Below are positions 1 to 6,781 of a stretch of DNA of 23,319 nucleotides, piece after piece. Origin of the DNA: Erysipelotrichaceae bacterium (GTDB lineage: Bacteria; Bacillota_I; Bacilli_A; RFN20; CAG-826); contig JAISVG010000057.1 in NCBI GenBank assembly GCA_031271635.1, forward strand, positions 1-23,319. The letters run 5' to 3'. Position 1 is the stretch's first letter, and the number at the start of each line of letters is the position of its first letter. Both the position numbers and the translations under genes were made by a program. Under the pieces are notes generated by a model that saw only the letters and a list, made by a program, of their open reading frames with translations, had not been told where the DNA came from and did no database searches.

Positions 1-2727
1 TGCGTCATGGACGGTCACGATGTGTTCATCATAAACACCACTACCATCAATCGCGGTCGCACGAATGGTAGTTTGCCCTTCAGCGACACCAGTTACGACA
101 CCAGTTGTACTAACAGTAGCAACACTGGTATTACTAGAAACCCAAACAACCCCATGCTCATCTGCGTTTTCTGGAGTAATCGTTGCATTTAATTGAATGG
201 TTTCAGCAACATCAACCGTCGTTGGACCAGTAATCTCAATTCCGGTTACCAATTCTTTTACCGCAGGAATGGTTCTTTCATCAAGCCATAACGATATGGC
301 TTGTTGACCAGCGTTATAACAAGAGAAAATCGGTGAACCACTATTCGGATTATAACGCATTATATTACGAGTGTATGAAGAACGCGAAGCAACAATGGTT
401 GCAGTTCCATCGCTACTAATATCAATAGTCCATGATGAATCCGTTGTGAGAGTGTCTTCATATCTTAAAAAGTTAGATGAGGAAGACCCAGGTCGCAAGA
501 ACTTCCCAGTACTCGTTCCGTTAACAGCTTCTAAGGCATATTCAGAGCTTTGTTCTCCGGCTCCAAATCTTAAAACTTGATAGTTAGCATTCTCGATAAT
601 CTGTCCGTTAGTCATTTCTGTAACTGCAACACCAGGGATATTATTAGAAGTAGGAGTAGTACTAAATGTATTAGTATTTGAAGTACTAGGAGTTGCATTA
701 AAATTTGTAATTAAATATTCAGCACCAACATGTAATTGATCAGCACCAGTAACTCTAGTATATTTCTTAACTGGATCTAATTCCAATATTTTAGCTTCTA
801 AAGCTTCTAGTTTTTGAACATATACTATATCAACAAAGGCTTTCTGACTTGCCGTTAGACTATCATAAGCACTGCGAGCTGCTTCAACAGCGCTGCGGTC
901 ATCAAGTGTTAATTCATCAACTGATGGTAAAGCATTAATTGTATTCTCAACTACTGTCGCGGCAACATCATCATGTAATGCTTGGAACGCTGCTTCAATC
1001 TCATCAATGACACTTAAGTAATAGCCACTATCATACTCATCAAAATATGTTTTTTGAATTGATGATAAACTATCATAATCACCCATTATTGTTTGGAAAT
1101 CAGCCTCATCTAATAAAGTCAGGGTTTCATTAACGACTTTCTCATATAGCGCATCAAGTGCTTCCATGACTGCTTCAGCAGCATTATAATTGACGGTTGT
1201 TACAGTAATTGCATGAGCAGGAGAAACAACGTTACTTCCATCAGTAGCGGTCGCATAGATGTTAGCGGTACCTTGTGAAACTCCAGTAACAACACCAGTT
1301 GCCGCATCAACTGTGGCGACACTAGCATTAGATGTACTCCAAGTCACATTCTTATTAGTAGCATCTTCCGGTAAAACTGTCGCCGAAAGGCCAATTGTAG
1401 CTCCGATTTCAACCGAATCTGAACCAGTAATACCAATTGACGCTACTGGTACTTGGGCAACCGGAATAATCAAATATGTGACACGAATTGAAGAAAGATA
1501 AGATGCTGAGCTAACAGATCTAAAATTGAAATAACGATAATCAGCAGCAGAACTAACTTCTAAAGAGCCAGTAGGAGTGATGGTCCCAACATTCGTGCCA
1601 GCAGTTGTATAGTTTGCATTAGTAATTTCGGTGTCGGTAGAAACATAAATTGTATGTGTTCTTGGTGTGCCTTGTGCAAGATTCAATTCAACTCTAACTA
1701 AGGGACCAGGAAGCGGAGTTGAATTTCTAAATGGTTCGCGAGTACCGCTCTGATTTGTTTGAATTTGAGTAGCATTAGTAGTAACTGATGCGTAACCCTC
1801 TAAAGGGGTTCCATCATTACCAGTGGCAGTCCATTTCGATGGAGTTGTATACGCAAGGTTTCCAGAAGGGAAATTATCTCTAGTAATATCGACATAATAC
1901 TCCTGTGGTCCTTCACCACGCGGAAGGACACTAACGACATGAGTCGCATAAACATTAGTATCATAAATTGAGGTTGCTGTAATCGTGGCATCACCTTCTG
2001 CAATACCAGCAACAACACCTTCTTGATTAATAGTTGCAATATTGTCATTGCTTGATTCCCATGAAACAGCATCCATTGAGCCTTCTGGTGCTGCGGTGAC
2101 GCTTAGAGTAATTGTCTGACCTGCAGTAACACTAGAATCACCATTAATCGTAAGGCCAGTGGGGTTTACTGGGCCACCACCGCCAACTTCATATGTAATG
2201 GTGATGCCGGTATTAAGAACAGTTCCAGATGATTCAAAATTATAAAGATGAAAAAAAGTACCGTCAGTTCCGGTTGGAACAATCCAAGTATAGTTAGTAT
2301 ATGTTTGGGTAGTAATTGGAATCTGCGCTGATCCACTAGTAATGACGGCATTCCCGACAGATAAAGCGTTTCTCCCTGTGCCGGAAGTATCCTTATTAGT
2401 ACTATTAAAGGTCATTTCAATGCTCACTAATCTCCCCGGAAGCGCGGTGGTATTATACATTAAGAAATTAGTTGTAACGTTTCCGCTACCTCTTACCTGT
2501 CCAGTATTCGGGTTAAAATTATTCGCAACAAAGCCAGTCCCAGAAATAGTAAAAGCTGGGCTATTGGTAACATAAGTTGTTCCTGATACTCCGGTTCCTT
2601 TATTCAAACTAAAAGTGATGGCTTCTGTTGCCGCAGTGACTTTTGCTGGTTGATTCACATTCAAACTCAGCCCCATTAGTAGTGTTAGACCCGCCGTCAT
2701 CAGCGCACCTTTGATTGTTTTTCTCAT
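1..2727 (-). CDS. Large secreted multidomain surface protein with BID_2 Ig-like domains (C-terminus beyond window)
   Basis: Reading the minus strand from the ATG at 2727 gives 909 codons with no stop, running off the left edge, so only the N-terminal part is present. Residues 1 to about 33 form a signal peptide: MRKT start, hydrophobic core, cleavage near VTA-A. Then follow a beta-rich module (about 34-186), BID_2 Ig-like domain 1 (187-269), a second copy of the beta module (272-425), BID_2 domain 2 (426-510), a helical FIVAR-like stretch (511-651, with AARSAYDSLTASQKAFV), another beta-rich module (652-826) and BID_2 domain 3 (827-909). The Ig domains show the usual W-x-S-S-N, ATV and GVVTGVAEG signatures. 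The start is fixed by an AAGGAGG Shine-Dalgarno (2737-2743). BID_2 proteins of this kind are cell-surface adhesins or scaffolds; the ligand is unknown and the anchoring mode lies outside the window. Confidence 0.9.
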   Translation of the reverse strand, partial: MRKTIKGALMTAGLTLLMGLSLNVNQPAKVTAATEAITFSLNKGTGVSGTTYVTNSPAFTISGTGFVANNFNPNTGQVRGSGNVTTNFLMYNTTALPGRLVSIEMTFNSTNKDTSGTGRNALSVGNAVITSGSAQIPITTQTYTNYTWIVPTGTDGTFFHLYNFESSGTVLNTGITITYEVGGGGPVNPTGLTINGDSSVTAGQTITLSVTAAPEGSMDAVSWESSNDNIATINQEGVVAGIAEGDATITATSIYDTNVYATHVVSVLPRGEGPQEYYVDITRDNFPSGNLAYTTPSKWTATGNDGTPLEGYASVTTNATQIQTNQSGTREPFRNSTPLPGPLVRVELNLAQGTPRTHTIYVSTDTEITNANYTTAGTNVGTITPTGSLEVSSAADYRYFNFRSVSSASYLSSIRVTYLIIPVAQVPVASIGITGSDSVEIGATIGLSATVLPEDATNKNVTWSTSNASVATVDAATGVVTGVSQGTANIYATATDGSNVVSPAHAITVTTVNYNAAEAVMEALDALYEKVVNETLTLLDEADFQTIMGDYDSLSSIQKTYFDEYDSGYYLSVIDEIEAAFQALHDDVAATVVENTINALPSVDELTLDDRSAVEAARSAYDSLTASQKAFVDIVYVQKLEALEAKILELDPVKKYTRVTGADQLHVGAEYLITNFNATPSTSNTNTFSTTPTSNNIPGVAVTEMTNGQIIENANYQVLRFGAGEQSSEYALEAVNGTSTGKFLRPGSSSSNFLRYEDTLTTDSSWTIDISSDGTATIVASRSSYTRNIMRYNPNSGSPIFSCYNAGQQAISLWLDERTIPAVKELVTGIEITGPTTVDVAETIQLNATITPENADEHGVVWVSSNTSVATVSTTGVVTGVAEGQTTIRATAIDGSGVYDEHIVTVHDA

Positions 2728-2780
2728 TTCAGAATTCCTCCTTCGATTGGGTAAAGCATCAAATCCAATAGATTATCAAC

Positions 2781-2800
2781 ACTAAAATACTTATTTTAGT
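2781..2800. repeat. 20-bp perfect inverted repeat over the -10 box and start of transcription (candidate operator)
   Basis: ACTAAAATA and TATTTTAGT are perfect 9-bp arms separated by CT. The right arm overlaps the -10 box at 2798-2803, and the repeat covers the predicted start of transcription near 2791. Most of it would therefore act as DNA rather than as an RNA hairpin, which suits a repressor site. The operator role is inference; the palindrome is directly visible. Confidence 0.5.
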
Positions 2801-2826
2801 ATAACAATAAAATGATGGTTTCGCAA
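2798..2826 (-). promoter_or_regulatory. Sigma-A-type promoter of the large surface protein
   Basis: On the minus strand there is a -35 TTGCGA (2826-2821), a 17-nt spacer and a -10 TATACT (2803-2798). Predicted transcription starts near 2791, giving a 5' leader of about 64 nt that ends in the strong Shine-Dalgarno at 2737-2743. This is the best-formed promoter in the window. Confidence 0.7.
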
Positions 2827-2857
2827 CTGATAACAGAATTAATTAAATTCGTATATT

Positions 2858-2903
2858 AAAAAGTCCTCATCAGTAAGATCAAATATTACTATCGTTTCAA
2901 GAC
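2858..2903 (-). terminator. Candidate intrinsic terminator of the tRNA cluster
   Basis: It lies 4 nt downstream of the CCA end of tRNA-Thr. The minus strand can fold GTCTT with AGGAC, then CG with TG, then TAGTAA with TTACTG, with one 4-nt bulge and one A-A mismatch, and is followed by TTTTT. The position fits a terminator well; the imperfect stem lowers confidence. Confidence 0.45.
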
Positions 2904-2907
2904 AAGA

Positions 2908-2983
2908 TGGTGCCGTCTACCGGAATCGAACCAGTAACCTATTGATTACAAATCAATTGCTCTGCCAATTGAGCTAAGACGGC
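2908..2983 (-). tRNA. tRNA-Thr (anticodon TGT)
   Basis: A full cloverleaf is seen on the minus strand. The acceptor stem GCCGTCT/AGACGGC is perfect; the D arm is GCTC/GAGC, the anticodon stem ATTGA/TCAAT with loop TTTGTAA, and the T arm ACTGG/CCGGT with TTCGAAT. The discriminator is A and CCA is encoded. Length is 76 nt. Anticodon TGT reads ACA and related Thr codons. Confidence 0.97.
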
Positions 2984-2985
2984 AG

Positions 2986-3061
2986 TGGTGGATGCTAAGG
3001 GGCTCGAACCCCCGACCTCTTCCGTGTGAAGGAAACGCTCTCCCAGCTGAGCTAAGCATCC
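2986..3061 (-). tRNA. tRNA-Val (anticodon CAC)
   Basis: The acceptor stem GGATGCT/AGCATCC is perfect, the D arm is GCTC/GAGC, and the anticodon stem TTTCC/GGAAG has loop TTCACAC, giving anticodon CAC. The T arm is GGGGG/CCCTT (two G-U pairs) with loop TTCGAGC. The discriminator is A and CCA is encoded. Length is 76 nt. It lies 2 nt upstream of tRNA-Thr. CAC is the less usual Val isoacceptor (TAC is the common one in Bacilli) and reads GTG. Confidence 0.93.
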
Positions 3062-3072
3062 ATTTTTTTAAA

Positions 3073-3095
3073 CAGGCCCTCACTGGAAGGGCCTG
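3073..3095 (-). repeat. GC-rich hairpin between tRNA-Ile and tRNA-Val
   Basis: CAGGCCCT and AGGGCCTG form a perfect 8-bp stem with a 7-nt loop. On the minus strand it is followed by TTTAAAAAAA, so it lacks a proper U-tract. It may be a pre-tRNA processing element or a weak attenuator. The structure is visible; the function is not. Confidence 0.5.
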
Positions 3096-3109
3096 AAGCA
3101 TAGTTTTCT

Positions 3110-3186
3110 TGGTGGGCCTTAATAGACTCGAACTATCGACCTCGTCCTTATCAGGGACGCGCTCTAACCAACTGAGCTAAAAGCCC
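3110..3186 (-). tRNA. tRNA-Ile (anticodon GAT)
   Basis: The acceptor stem is GGGCTTT/AAGGCCC with one G-U pair, the D arm GCTC/GAGC, the anticodon stem CGTCC/GGACG with loop CTGATAA, and the T arm GATAG/CTATT with TTCGAGT. The discriminator is A and CCA is encoded. Length is 77 nt. It is the first gene of the three-tRNA cluster. Confidence 0.97.
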
Positions 3187-3205
3187 GTATTTACTACGCC
3201 TAATT

Positions 3206-3234
3206 AATATACATTAAAAATCATTTTAATACAA
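3206..3234 (-). promoter_or_regulatory. Candidate promoter of the tRNA cluster
   Basis: The minus strand shows TATATT (3211-3206), a 17-nt spacer and a weak -35 TTGTAT (3234-3229). A second -35-like TTGATT lies at 3238-3233. Transcription would start about 12 nt before tRNA-Ile. Confidence 0.4.
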
Positions 3235-3337
3235 TCAAAATCGACATTTTATCCTTGAGAAACCATGGTGATTATTTTTTCTAGTCTTCTAATAACAAGA
3301 AATTACCAGACATTGTTTTAAGAAAAACGTCTTTTCT

Positions 3338-3370
3338 TGATAAAATATTAAAAAGGTCCCGCAATAAACT
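3338..3370 (+). promoter_or_regulatory. Candidate promoter region of the first glycosyltransferase
   Basis: Two -10-like boxes are seen. TAAACT (3365-3370) ends 7 nt before the ATG at 3378 and would give an essentially leaderless mRNA. TAAAAT (3341-3346), preceded by an extended -10 TGA, would give a leader of about 25 nt. Neither has a good -35, and no Shine-Dalgarno is present. A 7-bp inverted repeat, AAGAAAA/TTTTCTT, lies at 3320-3338. Confidence 0.35.
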
Positions 3371-3377
3371 CCCTAGA

Positions 3378-4463
3378 ATGAAAATCCTCTATGTCTTCAA
3401 TCATCCAGCCTTCTACAAGATTAGTTTTTTAAACGAACTTGGTAAGCACTGTGATCTTACCGTCATGATTGAACGAAAGAAAGCTCGTGATCGAAATGTC
3501 ATGTTTTATCAAACGAACACCAAATATAGTTTCTCGCTTCAGTACCTTTCTGGTATTAACATCGGCACCGAAAATCATCTCTCTTTAGGAATTATCAATC
3601 ATCTTAAACGGCATCAATATGATTTTATTATCATGAATGGGTATGCCACTTTTACCGAGATGCTTACCATTAACTATCTAAAACGACATCAAATTCCCTT
3701 TATTCTCATGATAAATGGAGGAATTATCAATCATCAGGAAAGCAAATTCAAAAGACGACTGAAGACAAAATACATTAGTTCTGCCACCTATTATCTCTCT
3801 CCGACCGTGACATCAAACGAATACTTAGTATATTATGGTGCGAAAAAAGATCATATTATTCAGTATCCTTATTCTTCTTTAAGTGAATCACAATATTTCA
3901 CTAGTACTGCTAGTGCTTTAGAAAAAGAAACCATCAAACAAGAATTCATGCTAGATAAGGATCGAAAAGTAATCGTCTCGGTCGCACAATTCATTGAAAG
4001 AAAAAATAATCTGCTTTTTATTAATCTTGCCGAGCAATTTCCTCATGTCACTTTTGTTCTCGTGGGTGAAGGTCCAGAAAAAAGAAAATATTTAAGGATT
4101 ATTGCCAAAAAGAGGCTCACAAACCTTATTATTAAAGACTTTATGCCTCATTCAAGTCTACTAAGACTTCTAAGAGGCTCTGATCTCCTCTTTGCTCCCT
4201 CTAGTAAAGACATTTATGGTCACACCATTCTTGAAGGTCTATATAATAACATCTGGGTCCTTGCCTCTTCGCATATTAATGCGGCACGAGAATTCAAGAA
4301 TAATCCTAACCTTCATATCTTTAATGAAAATAGTGAAATTGCGGGTAAAATTGCAAAACTACTAGGTTCAACACCTCTAAATAATGATGTCTCTCTTCTT
4401 GATTATTCATTTGAGAAGGCTGCTAGAACAGTTTTTAAACGTTTAGAGGAGCTTAAACGATGA
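3378..4463 (+). CDS. GT4-type glycosyltransferase (surface polysaccharide)
   Basis: The 361-aa cytosolic protein has the two-lobed GT-B layout. The N-terminal lobe starts MKILYVFNHP. The C-terminal lobe carries VAQFIERKNN, LVGEGPEKRKYL and a segment with the spacing of the GT4 nucleotide-sugar-binding E-x7-E motif, DIYGHTILEGL, where D replaces the first E. It would transfer a sugar from an activated donor to a lipid-linked intermediate; donor and acceptor cannot be told. The start is the only ATG at the conserved GT4 N-terminus, yet no Shine-Dalgarno precedes it and a -10-like box sits just upstream. Its stop overlaps the next glycosyltransferase start (ATGA), so the two are translationally coupled. 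Confidence 0.85.
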   Translation: MKILYVFNHPAFYKISFLNELGKHCDLTVMIERKKARDRNVMFYQTNTKYSFSLQYLSGINIGTENHLSLGIINHLKRHQYDFIIMNGYATFTEMLTINYLKRHQIPFILMINGGIINHQESKFKRRLKTKYISSATYYLSPTVTSNEYLVYYGAKKDHIIQYPYSSLSESQYFTSTASALEKETIKQEFMLDKDRKVIVSVAQFIERKNNLLFINLAEQFPHVTFVLVGEGPEKRKYLRIIAKKRLTNLIIKDFMPHSSLLRLLRGSDLLFAPSSKDIYGHTILEGLYNNIWVLASSHINAAREFKNNPNLHIFNENSEIAGKIAKLLGSTPLNNDVSLLDYSFEKAARTVFKRLEELKR

Positions 4464-5563
4464 GGATTCTTTATTTAACGACCGCTATTTCGGAGAGCGA
4501 ATATGATGCTGTCGCAACAAAGCATCAAGCTAGCAATCCTAGTAATCAGATTTTCCATCATAACATAATTTTGGGTCTTTCTCATCATCACGAAATATTA
4601 GTCCTATCTAAAACTACTCTTACCAAAAAAAGATATGAAACCATCTCAAAAATAAGATACATTTATCCGAGGCACGCAGGGATACTCACCAGTAAAAGAC
4701 GTTTCTTTACTGATGAAATAACCCGAAGCGGGTTTAAACCAGAACTGATTATTTTTGATGCTCAAAACATTCAGCTTGGCCTTCTCGCGGCCGTATTTGC
4801 AAAAAAATACCACGTCAAAAAGGTTGCCATTATTAGTGATCATCATCAATATCTTAGCCAACTGAAGTTTGGCTATTCGTTCTTTTTTAAAAGAAACATT
4901 AAACATGTTGACGCCATTATTGGGACCGTTCCTGATTTAATCGCTGCCTATAACCAAGCCCAAAAACCCAGTCTCGCGCTTTATGGTGTCACTAAGGAAA
5001 CACTTGATGTTAGCCAAAAGACAATCGGGAAAAAGTATCTTTATTATGGAGGAACCTTACTACCACAGTACGGCATTAATAATCTTATTTCAGCTTTTAA
5101 AATGTTAAAAGATGAGAAACCTGACCTCTGGCTTTATCTTTCTGGACACGCTAAGACAGAGTCTTTTACTTTTGATAATGATGACAATATTAAATTCTTA
5201 GGTTTTATTTCCCCTAAAATGCACGCTCATTATGCAAGAAATGCCCTCATTAATCTTTCGCCTCGCCCAAATACTCCACTTCTTGATCAATATTCAATCC
5301 CTAGTAAAGTAATTGAATACACCCTTTATCAAAAACCGATTATTACCACGGAAAATAAGTATTTGAGAATTTTTTACCATGACTATCTTGCTTTTACTAC
5401 TAGTGAGGTTGATGCTTTAAAAACTACCATTCTCAAAGTTTTGTCCCTTAATCCCCAAACACTTAAAAGCATGACCGCGGCCTGCTATAAGATTACTAAA
5501 GATAATTTTGATTACTTAAAAATTGGTCAATTAATTACCGTTTTTTTGAATTCACTAAAGTAG
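4460..5563 (+). CDS. Glycosyltransferase, GT-B fold (GT4-like)
   Basis: The 367-aa protein begins MRILYLTTAIS. Its C-terminal half has the GT4-like elements YYGGTLLPQYGINNLI, WLYLSGHA and SIPSKVIEYTLYQKPIITTE, the last being the donor-binding and family-signature region. It overlaps the upstream glycosyltransferase by 4 nt (ATGA). An AGAGGAG Shine-Dalgarno lies at 4445-4451, 8 nt before the ATG, so it is expressed as the second gene of a pair. Its last 29 nt overlap the 3' end of the convergent minus-strand glycosyltransferase. The linkage and sugar specificity cannot be read from the sequence. Confidence 0.8.
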   Translation: MRILYLTTAISESEYDAVATKHQASNPSNQIFHHNIILGLSHHHEILVLSKTTLTKKRYETISKIRYIYPRHAGILTSKRRFFTDEITRSGFKPELIIFDAQNIQLGLLAAVFAKKYHVKKVAIISDHHQYLSQLKFGYSFFFKRNIKHVDAIIGTVPDLIAAYNQAQKPSLALYGVTKETLDVSQKTIGKKYLYYGGTLLPQYGINNLISAFKMLKDEKPDLWLYLSGHAKTESFTFDNDDNIKFLGFISPKMHAHYARNALINLSPRPNTPLLDQYSIPSKVIEYTLYQKPIITTENKYLRIFYHDYLAFTTSEVDALKTTILKVLSLNPQTLKSMTAACYKITKDNFDYLKIGQLITVFLNSLK

Positions 5564-6734
5564 TTAGCGAAACTTCAAATTCTCGGCTTACTCTTTCAAT
5601 AGAAATGTTTTGTTGATAGTATTCAAAATTATTTTGTCCCATTTTATCCTTCGCTTCATTTGATAATAAAAGAAAGTCAGCAAACGTTTTCTTTAGTGAC
5701 TCAAGACTGAAATCACTAATTAAAGCACCGTTTGCTTTTTCTAATAATTCTTTTCCGTTCCCACTAATCATCGCAATGATTGGTTTTTTAAAGGCCATAT
5801 AGGTTGTTAACTTACTAGGAATTGTTTTCCCCACAGTTCCTTGATTAGTAAGCGATAAGTAAAGGGCATCAGCGTTAATGAAATATCGCGTTGCAAACTC
5901 AATTGGCACTGGCCCATGATAAATAATCACTTCTTCAAGTTGTCTTTCCGCTATTTCTTGTTTCATAGTTTTAGTGTAACTTCCCATTCCAACTAAATGA
6001 AGACGAATCTGATTCTCTTTAAAGAAATCACCTAATCGAAGAAGATATGAGATCTTCTGTACTTCGCTAATATTTCCAACATAGACAATGTTAATTCCGG
6101 ATTTAAAGATAAAAGGACTAACTTTACTATTTTCAATAATTGAGGGCTGATAAATATGTTTTACATTACTAACATCAAGTTTCAGTTCATCTTTAAGATA
6201 AGTAATAAAGGCTGGAGAAGAAACGTAAATGTCATCGCACTGAGCGTAAATGCTACGTGACCATTTAGCGAACAAACGGTAAATGAAACCTTTTTTGCTG
6301 ATGTTTCTGGCAATAGTAATTGATTCGGGCCATAAATCTAAAAGTTGTAATGCCAAGGGGACATGGTGTTTCTTCTTAAAGGCAATTGCTGGCGAAATCG
6401 AAATGACTGGTGATAACGACGATGATAGCACAACATCAGGTTCAAAATTAAGTCTTCTGGCTGCTTTTTTGCCACGAAAGAAAAAGGATAAGTAATTATA
6501 ATAAATTGAGGTTCGACTTTGTTTACGAGGATATATCTTAATGCGATGCACTTTCACCCCATTAATCTCTTCATAACGAATTTTTTTATACTCTTCTAAA
6601 ATTTTATCAAAGCCATAATTCGGCTTTGCCGTCAAAACCACCACTTCATGACCAAAAGAAGCGAGCCGTTCCATAATCTTTGAAATAACAACGTTCTCGG
6701 GATAATAATACTGCGAGATGAGCAAGATCTTCAT
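5535..6734 (-). CDS. GT4 glycosyltransferase, WcaI/WbuB-like
   Basis: With the start at 6734 the protein has 399 aa and begins MKILLISQYYYPEN, the classic N-terminus of WcaI/WbuB-type transferases. Further motifs are DVVLSSSLSP, LQLLDLWPES, IVYVGNISEVQK and PSKLTTYMAFKKPIIA. An upstream in-frame ATG at 6791 was rejected because the extra 19 residues match no family start and would overlap the divergent flippase gene. ATG 6743 is a possible alternative. No Shine-Dalgarno is visible; a TAAAAT box lies 7 nt upstream. It probably adds one sugar of the repeat unit carried by the neighbouring flippase. The 3' end overlaps the previous gene tail to tail. Confidence 0.85.
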   Translation of the reverse strand: MKILLISQYYYPENVVISKIMERLASFGHEVVVLTAKPNYGFDKILEEYKKIRYEEINGVKVHRIKIYPRKQSRTSIYYNYLSFFFRGKKAARRLNFEPDVVLSSSLSPVISISPAIAFKKKHHVPLALQLLDLWPESITIARNISKKGFIYRLFAKWSRSIYAQCDDIYVSSPAFITYLKDELKLDVSNVKHIYQPSIIENSKVSPFIFKSGINIVYVGNISEVQKISYLLRLGDFFKENQIRLHLVGMGSYTKTMKQEIAERQLEEVIIYHGPVPIEFATRYFINADALYLSLTNQGTVGKTIPSKLTTYMAFKKPIIAMISGNGKELLEKANGALISDFSLESLKKTFADFLLLSNEAKDKMGQNNFEYYQQNISIERVSREFEVSLTTLVNSKKR

Positions 6735-6741
6735 ATTCGAC

Positions 6742-6747
6742 ATTTTA
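6742..6747 (-). promoter_or_regulatory. -10 box of a probable leaderless transcript (WcaI-like glycosyltransferase)
   Basis: TAAAAT on the minus strand ends 7 nt before the ATG at 6734, so transcription would start within a base of the start codon. There is no clear -35 and no Shine-Dalgarno. The box lies back to back with the flippase -10 box at 6770-6775. Confidence 0.4.
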
Positions 6748-6769
6748 GCAAAAAAAGGGCAAATAATCA

Positions 6770-6775
6770 TATAAT
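6770..6775 (+). promoter_or_regulatory. -10 box of a probable leaderless transcript (flippase gene)
   Basis: A consensus TATAAT ends 6 nt before the GTG at 6782, placing the predicted +1 on the G of the start codon. No Shine-Dalgarno exists, and the -35 region is poor. Confidence 0.45.
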
Positions 6776-6781
6776 AATATA

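Noticed and set aside
1800..2575. Several 60-90 aa frames inside the large surface-protein gene
   Set aside because: They are other-frame shadows of one continuous 909-codon minus-strand frame that has clear domain structure.
2986..3061. tRNA-Glu (anticodon TTC) reading of the second tRNA
   Set aside because: TTC is present in the anticodon loop, but a 5-bp stem with a 7-nt loop puts CAC at positions 34-36, so it is tRNA-Val.
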